The notes under the pieces were generated by a model, which was given only the letters and a program-made list of their open reading frames with translations, did not search any database and was not told where the DNA came from. DNA of 64,000 nt, taken from NCBI RefSeq assembly GCF_003202755.1, contig NZ_QGLK01000004.1:62001-126000 (forward strand), written 5' to 3'. This document shows positions 59,677 to 64,000 of the stretch, piece by piece (position 1 is the first letter of the stretch; every line of letters begins with the position of its first letter). The DNA is from Bifidobacterium asteroides. GTDB lineage: Bacteria; Actinomycetota; Actinomycetes; Actinomycetales; Bifidobacteriaceae. The position numbers were made by a program, and so were the translations under genes.

Positions 59677-60408
59677 TCAGCTCTCCATAGCCTTGATCAA
59701 GGTCTGCTCGGCACTCTCCTGGCCCTTACTGAGGAGCTCCGGTACGCTGGCCCGCAGGCTTACCCTGCCGCCCGCTATGACCATGACACGGTCGGCAGTG
59801 TGCAACACCTCGGAGAGGATGTGGCTGGAAAAGAGGATTGCACTCCCCTGGGCAGCCAGATTTCGCAGGCTGTCTCGCAGCTGTCCGATAGCTATCGGGT
59901 CCAGCCCATTGAGCGGCTCGTCCAGTAGATAAAGGTCGGGATGATGGCCCATGCATCTGGCCAGGGCCAGCCTCTGCCTCATACCCGTGGAATACCTGCC
60001 AACGGGCGTGGCTGAATCTGCAGTCAATCCAACCTTCTCCAAAAGTTGGCTGACCCCGGTGATCTCGGCGGCCCTACGCCCCCCGTCTGCCAGCGCGAGG
60101 TAGGCCAGATCAATCTCCAGGTTCTCCCTGGCATTGAGGGACTCGTAGAAGACGGGCCCGTTGATGGACACCCCCATCCTGGCAAGGATGCCCGGGTAGC
60201 CTTCGCTAAGAGGCTTGCCCAGAAAGCGGACCCGACCGCCGACGGGCCTTTGCATTCCGGTCAGGATCTTCAAGAGCGTGGACTTACCGGCCCCGTTGGC
60301 ACCCAACAAGCCCAGAACCTCGCCCTGCACCAGGGTCAGGTCCAGTCCGGACAGCACCTCCCTGCCTTCGAATACTTGGACGATACCGTCCGCCTCCAGC
60401 ACTTTCAT
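59677..60408 (-). CDS. ABC transporter ATPase (bacitracin/lantibiotic type)
   Basis: The 243-residue ATPase starts at the ATG at 60408, preceded by AAAGGAG. It has Walker A GANGAGKST, signature YSTGMRQRLALARCMG, Walker B LYLLDEPLNGLDP and H-loop SSHILSE. The family is the BcrA/DrrA type with a short C-terminus. It is the first gene of an ATPase-permease-MFS group, and the operator at 60425-60437 sits 17 bases upstream of its start. Confidence 0.9.
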   Translation of the reverse strand: MKVLEADGIVQVFEGREVLSGLDLTLVQGEVLGLLGANGAGKSTLLKILTGMQRPVGGRVRFLGKPLSEGYPGILARMGVSINGPVFYESLNARENLEIDLAYLALADGGRRAAEITGVSQLLEKVGLTADSATPVGRYSTGMRQRLALARCMGHHPDLYLLDEPLNGLDPIAIGQLRDSLRNLAAQGSAILFSSHILSEVLHTADRVMVIAGGRVSLRASVPELLSKGQESAEQTLIKAMES

Positions 60409-60424
60409 GAAACTCCTTTCAAAA

Positions 60425-60437
60425 ATACCACTGGTAT
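60425..60437. promoter_or_regulatory. Operator palindrome of the ABC operon
   Basis: ATACCACTGGTAT is a perfect 13-base palindrome around a central C. The same sequence, with the following GTT (16 identical bases), recurs at 61316. Here it lies just upstream of the ribosome-binding site of the ATPase gene. A further palindrome CACTC-GTT-GAGTG lies at 60461-60473. Confidence 0.75.
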
Positions 60438-60525
60438 GTTTGATGGAAACAAAAATCATACACTCGTTGAGTGCCCGAATCTTGCCAGTAGCCGGAGCCC
60501 TCTTGCCTTAAGAAATCCATCGGCT

Positions 60526-61239
60526 CTAAGCGACCCTTTGATCCTGATTCAGGTCAGATTCCACTTGCGTGGACTCCCCACCGGTCGCAGTCAGAGGATT
60601 GCTCTTCAGATGTGCATGCAAGTGCACAGCTGCGCGAATGACCCGATGATCGATGACCGGAGCCCCTATTCCCTTGAGCATATCGGCCAGCAGGGTGAAC
60701 TTGGAGACCACCTGGTCCCGGGTCATGGTAGAGAATCGGATCCCTATCCACATGTTGAGCAGGATGTAGAGCACTTGGGCCAGATCCTCGGGATTGCAAG
60801 GGGCGATGGAACCGTCCTCCACACCTTCCCGGACGTAGGGGGTAATCACGTCCACAATCCTGTCCATGGATTTCAGGTACATCTCCCCTACCATGCGGGG
60901 ACTCTTCAACAGGGTTCTGGCTGAAAAGGTCACATCGAGACGCGAGTAGGCCGACAGGGAGGCGATCAGCTCGTTGCGCAGCTTGTCCAGGCCAGTTTTC
61001 CCGGGCCATTGCCCCAGCCAGTCCCCCTGGGATGAGGAGGAAGCCATGCGCTCGGTAACCGCACGGAAAATGGCCGTCTTGGAAGGAAAATGGTAGTAGA
61101 CCGCCCCCTTCGTCATACCGCCCAGACCATCGACGATGTCCTGGATGCTTGTCCCGTCATATCCCTTTTCCAGGAAGAGCCGCTGGGCCACATCAAGGAT
61201 CTGATTGCGATGCCCTTCGGGATCCTTCGGCGTGCCCAT
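60526..61239 (-). CDS. TetR-family regulator of the ABC operon
   Basis: The ATG at 61239 follows GGGGAG and gives 237 residues. The N-terminal helix-turn-helix is complete: HRNQILDVAQRLFLEKGYDG, TSIQDIVDGLGG and the recognition helix MTKGAVYYHFPSKTAIF. The C-terminal ligand domain is of normal size. Two identical operators flank the gene, one in its own promoter and one before the ABC ATPase. Regulator, pump and MFS transporter thus form one efflux module. Confidence 0.88.
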   Translation of the reverse strand: MGTPKDPEGHRNQILDVAQRLFLEKGYDGTSIQDIVDGLGGMTKGAVYYHFPSKTAIFRAVTERMASSSSQGDWLGQWPGKTGLDKLRNELIASLSAYSRLDVTFSARTLLKSPRMVGEMYLKSMDRIVDVITPYVREGVEDGSIAPCNPEDLAQVLYILLNMWIGIRFSTMTRDQVVSKFTLLADMLKGIGAPVIDHRVIRAAVHLHAHLKSNPLTATGGESTQVESDLNQDQRVA

Positions 61240-61315
61240 ATGGTGCTCCCCTTCCTGTCGGCGCATCAAAGCTTGACCATCCTGGCCCGACCATCCTGTC
61301 CGACAAAAAGCTATC

Positions 61316-61328
61316 ATACCACTGGTAT
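61316..61328. promoter_or_regulatory. Operator palindrome in the tetR promoter
   Basis: ATACCACTGGTAT, extended to CATACCACTGGTATG (61315-61329), occurs 76 bases upstream of the TetR start and overlaps a TATGAT -10-like hexamer on the minus strand. It matches the operator at 60425 over 16 bases, so TetR should repress itself and the exporter. Confidence 0.75.
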
Positions 61329-61365
61329 GTTCTGCTTAGCCAATCGGGAACTTTATGCCTTGACC

Positions 61366-62049
61366 TTAATTCTTCTGCAGGCGACGGATGGCCTCATGCT
61401 GGATGGCCACCACAGCCTTGGCATCGGCGACTCCAGCTGCACAAAGCTCCTGCCAGGAGACCCAGGCCGACTGGATATGCTCGCCCGGGTCAAAGTCGGT
61501 GGGCCCCTGATGCCAACGACGCAGATGTAGGACCATGATGTGTCCAAGCTCGTCGCTCATGCCCAGGGAGGAGTAGACATCGGGAGCGGCATCGATCCAG
61601 CCGTCCGCCGGATCCAGATGGCTTTCGCAACCCCGAGCGCCCTCGGGCCCGGGCACCAGACCCGTCTCTTCACGCAACTCGCGCAGGACGGCCTTGACCG
61701 GGCTCTCCCCCGGGTCGATGAAGCCGGCTGGCAGGCCGAAGACGTAGGCCTGGGCGCCCACCCGGTACTCGCGGGTCAGCAGATAGGCATCGGCAGCGCA
61801 GTCGTGCACCAGCATGACCACGCAGGGTGCGTGGCGGATGAGCTGCCTATCGATGGTTTCCTTGGAACCGTCGCGCCGGAACATAGCCACCTGCTGCTGG
61901 TCGATAACGAATATCGGGCCACGGAAGACCTCCCTGTCATCCATCAGCTCGGGAGCGCGGGTCATATCGATGCCCTTGGGCCCCTGACCATCCCGGCCTG
62001 CCAGTCTGGCGGCCAATCGTGCCTGCAGATCCTGTGCTTCGTCGCTCAT
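61366..62049 (-). CDS. NUDIX hydrolase (ADP-ribose pyrophosphatase-like)
   Basis: The ATG at 62049 has GAGGAGG nine bases upstream and gives 227 residues. The NUDIX box is intact: GFIDPGESPVKAVLRELREE (with TGLV following), matching GX5EX7REUXEEXGU. The N-terminal beta region (VFRGPIFVIDQQQVAMFRRD) resembles ADP-ribose pyrophosphatases. It would clear ADP-ribose or related nucleotide sugars. It is followed in the same direction on the minus strand by the TetR gene and preceded by a NIF3-family gene. Confidence 0.82.
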   Translation of the reverse strand: MSDEAQDLQARLAARLAGRDGQGPKGIDMTRAPELMDDREVFRGPIFVIDQQQVAMFRRDGSKETIDRQLIRHAPCVVMLVHDCAADAYLLTREYRVGAQAYVFGLPAGFIDPGESPVKAVLRELREETGLVPGPEGARGCESHLDPADGWIDAAPDVYSSLGMSDELGHIMVLHLRRWHQGPTDFDPGEHIQSAWVSWQELCAAGVADAKAVVAIQHEAIRRLQKN

Positions 62050-62084
62050 GCAATCATTCCTCCTCAACCACCGACCCTCGGCAG

Positions 62085-63002
62085 TCAGCGCACCACCATG
62101 ATCCAGGGATCGGTGACGATGGATGAGACCTCCACCTGTGGACGAACACCGGTAGCCGTCTCCAGGGCCCTGGCAATATCCCCCTTGGCGTAACGGAACC
62201 AGAGGCTCTCGATGGCCGAGTGCGGGGTGTTGATCAGCATGGGTCTGGGCTGATTGGGCCGACCGGTCATCCTGGCCTCGTAGAGGGCCTGCTGGTAGGC
62301 ATCCGTGGCAGGGTGATGGCGCAAATCGCTGGTGATGTAGACATCGGCCCCCGTGGATCGAACCAGATCGAACTCGGAGTCCCCCGAGCCAGGCAGCAGG
62401 GCGACTGTGGAGACCATGGCCCCGGACGGACCGACCGCCTGAACACCCAGAGTCGTCCTGGGCAAGAGGCCCGCCACTGTATGGACCAAATCCTCAAAAG
62501 GCGTGGGCTTGGGAAGCCTTCCCCAACGACCCAGGCCTACCTGAATCCCCTGATCGGCATGCAGGTCGCGCCTAGAGACCGGCTGAGGAGCCAACGGTCT
62601 CGCATCCTGCAGGTCCAGGGCATCGGCAGCCGCCTGGGCCACGCCACGGTAGGCGGCATCAGCGTTGGTATGCCCCACCCAGAGCCCGCAGTGGCACTCG
62701 ATCAGCCTGGTTATCATGTCCCCCCGGAAGTCCAGGCCGGAGACCTGGTGGACCGACCTGAAGAAGAGCGGATGATGGGTGATCAGTAGGTCGGCCTTGT
62801 GGTCCAGAGCCTCCTGGACCACATCGGGCCTAGGGTCCACAGCGCACCAGATCCGCCTAACCGGCCAGGACGGATCCCCCGCCACCAGACCCGGATGGTC
62901 CCAGTCCTCCGCGTAATCCAGAGGGTAGAGCCCCTCCAGCAGATCCACCACCTGACCCAGGAGCACTGAACGCCCCTGAACCTCATCCTGTCGGTCAGAC
63001 AT
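62085..63002 (-). CDS. NIF3/YbgI-family dinuclear metal protein
   Basis: The 305-residue protein has the conserved metal-binding motifs of the NIF3 family: DHKADLLITHHPLFFRSV with paired His, and WVGHTNADAAYRG, plus later His/Glu near GSGDSEFDLVRSTGADVYIT. These hexameric proteins may act as GTP cyclohydrolase-like or phosphohydrolase enzymes; function is poorly known. The ATG at 63002 follows GAGGAGGG. It is co-directional with polA, 48 bases downstream of it, and with the NUDIX gene. Confidence 0.82.
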   Translation of the reverse strand: MSDRQDEVQGRSVLLGQVVDLLEGLYPLDYAEDWDHPGLVAGDPSWPVRRIWCAVDPRPDVVQEALDHKADLLITHHPLFFRSVHQVSGLDFRGDMITRLIECHCGLWVGHTNADAAYRGVAQAAADALDLQDARPLAPQPVSRRDLHADQGIQVGLGRWGRLPKPTPFEDLVHTVAGLLPRTTLGVQAVGPSGAMVSTVALLPGSGDSEFDLVRSTGADVYITSDLRHHPATDAYQQALYEARMTGRPNQPRPMLINTPHSAIESLWFRYAKGDIARALETATGVRPQVEVSSIVTDPWIMVVR

Positions 63003-63050
63003 GACGATCCCTCCTCGGATCCTGCTGGTCCCGGGCCACTCCATGTCAGG

Positions 63051-64000
63051 TCAGTGAGCAGCCAGCTCCCAGTCCTGGCCGATGCCGGTGGATACGTCCA
63101 GGGGCACAGCCAATTCAACGGCATGTTCCATGGAATCCTTGACCAGTTTGGTGGCCTTGTCGGTCTCTCCGGGAGCTATTTCCACCAGCAGTTCATCGTG
63201 AATCTGCAGGGAGATGCGGCTCTTCAGCCCCTGGTCGGACAAGGCACGGCTGGCCTTGATCATGGCGATCTTCATGATGTCCGCAGCCGATCCCTGGATG
63301 GGCGCGTTGAGGGCGGCCCTCTCGGCGGCCTCGCGGGTGGGACGACGCTTGGAGCGCAGCCCAGGGAAGTAGCGCCTCCGGCCGAACATGGTCTCGGTGT
63401 AGCCCTTCTCACGGGCATCGGCCACCAGGGACTCCAAGTACTCATGGACCTTACCGAAGGTGGCGAAGTACTTGGCGCGCAGAACGTCAGCCGCAGCCGG
63501 GCTGATCTTGAGTTGCTGGGCCAGGCCATATGTGCTCAGTCCATAGGCCAGGCCGTAGCTCATGGCCTTCACGTGGGAACGCTGGTCCCCGGTGACCTCC
63601 TCCATGGGGATGTCGTAGACCAGGCTGGCCACGTACCGATGGAAGTCGGCGCCCGACTTGAAGGCGTCGATCAGGGCCTGGTCCCCGGAAAGATGGGCCA
63701 TGATCCGCAACTCAACCTGGGAGTAGTCCGAGGAGAGCAGCGCCTCATACCCGCTGCCGGGCACGAAGGCCGAGCGGATCTCGCGGCCCCGGGCATCCCG
63801 GTTGGGTATGTTCTGCAGGTTGGGATCGACCGAGCTCAGCCGGCCGGTGGCGGCCACGGTCTGCTCGTAGGTGGTGTGCAGCCGCCCATCCCGGGGGTTG
63901 ACGGCCTCGCGCAGGGTCTGCACGATCTGCTTGAGCTTGTTGGTCTCCCTGTGTTTGAGCAGGGCGCCCAGGAAGTCGTTGGCCCGCTCGTTGTTGACCG
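63051..64000 (-). CDS. polA: DNA polymerase I, C-terminal part
   Basis: The gene leaves the window at the right edge, so about 316 C-terminal codons are present. Polymerase motifs A (SSDYSQVELRIMAHLSGD), B (RSHVKAMSYGLAYGLSTYG, the O helix with Arg, Lys and Tyr) and C (LQIHDELLVE) are complete. The TVAATGRLSSVDPNLQNIPN segment precedes them. It is the Klenow-type polymerase domain; the 5' nuclease part lies outside. No truncation inside the window. Confidence 0.95.
   Translation of the reverse strand, partial: VNNERANDFLGALLKHRETNKLKQIVQTLREAVNPRDGRLHTTYEQTVAATGRLSSVDPNLQNIPNRDARGREIRSAFVPGSGYEALLSSDYSQVELRIMAHLSGDQALIDAFKSGADFHRYVASLVYDIPMEEVTGDQRSHVKAMSYGLAYGLSTYGLAQQLKISPAAADVLRAKYFATFGKVHEYLESLVADAREKGYTETMFGRRRYFPGLRSKRRPTREAAERAALNAPIQGSAADIMKIAMIKASRALSDQGLKSRISLQIHDELLVEIAPGETDKATKLVKDSMEHAVELAVPLDVSTGIGQDWELAAH

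Overview
The window looks like a stretch of chromosome from a Bifidobacterium, a high-GC Gram-positive actinobacterium. The strongest evidence is the contiguous bifid-shunt block: xfp (fructose-6-phosphate/xylulose-5-phosphate phosphoketolase) next to pta and ackA, with guaA divergent from xfp. Supporting signs are a fused aroK-aroB gene, the actinobacterial order DUF948 / small membrane protein / alaS / ruvX / mltG / aro genes, an actinobacterial-type EPSP synthase and a SUF-only iron-sulfur system. The species cannot be fixed from the window. Most of it is dense, G+C-rich housekeeping sequence with few strand switches; one section (about 39.3-42.7 kb) is visibly AT-richer.

Layout. 1-9.6 kb: partial rsmE, tRNA-Leu(GAG), a SpoU/TrmH methyltransferase, an NCS2 uracil/xanthine permease, and a sufBDCSUT operon for Fe-S cluster assembly. 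9.6-24.4 kb: pyrG, a UvrA-like ABC ATPase, aroQ-aroKB-aroC (shikimate pathway), a stand-alone prepilin peptidase, mltG, ruvX, alaS, two small membrane proteins, a histidine phosphatase and rpsD. 24.5-33.1 kb is a membrane and efflux region: a TetR-MFS pair with an operator, a frameshifted quinone-reductase-like pseudogene, and a three-gene ABC-2 exporter divergent from a NarL-type two-component system, with twin inverted repeats between them.

33.1-40.9 kb: pcrA, a 97-residue LEA-like 11-mer repeat protein, a xanthine phosphoribosyltransferase, a D-2-hydroxyacid dehydrogenase paired with an aminotransferase, and a short-chain dehydrogenase. 41.2-42.5 kb: an AT-richer two-gene cassette with no family I recognise, one protein helical and soluble, the other a zinc-ribbon protein with a hydrophobic tail. 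42.7-46.6 kb: an intracellular GH29 alpha-L-fucosidase and MFS transporter, divergent from a glycosylasparaginase. Together these would import and dismantle fucosylated GlcNAc-Asn, the core of N-glycoproteins. A short TetR regulator and a PH-like protein follow.

47.5-64 kb: guaA, xfp, pta, ackA, hisN, aroA, tRNA-Pro(TGG), then an accessory block (MFS, ABC-2 permease and ATPase, TetR) with two copies of one operator palindrome, followed by a NUDIX hydrolase, a NIF3-family protein and the 3' half of polA. Sugar phosphates go through Xfp to acetyl-phosphate and Pta/AckA give acetyl-CoA/acetate plus ATP. The two aro loci together hold aroQ, aroK, aroB, aroC and aroA.
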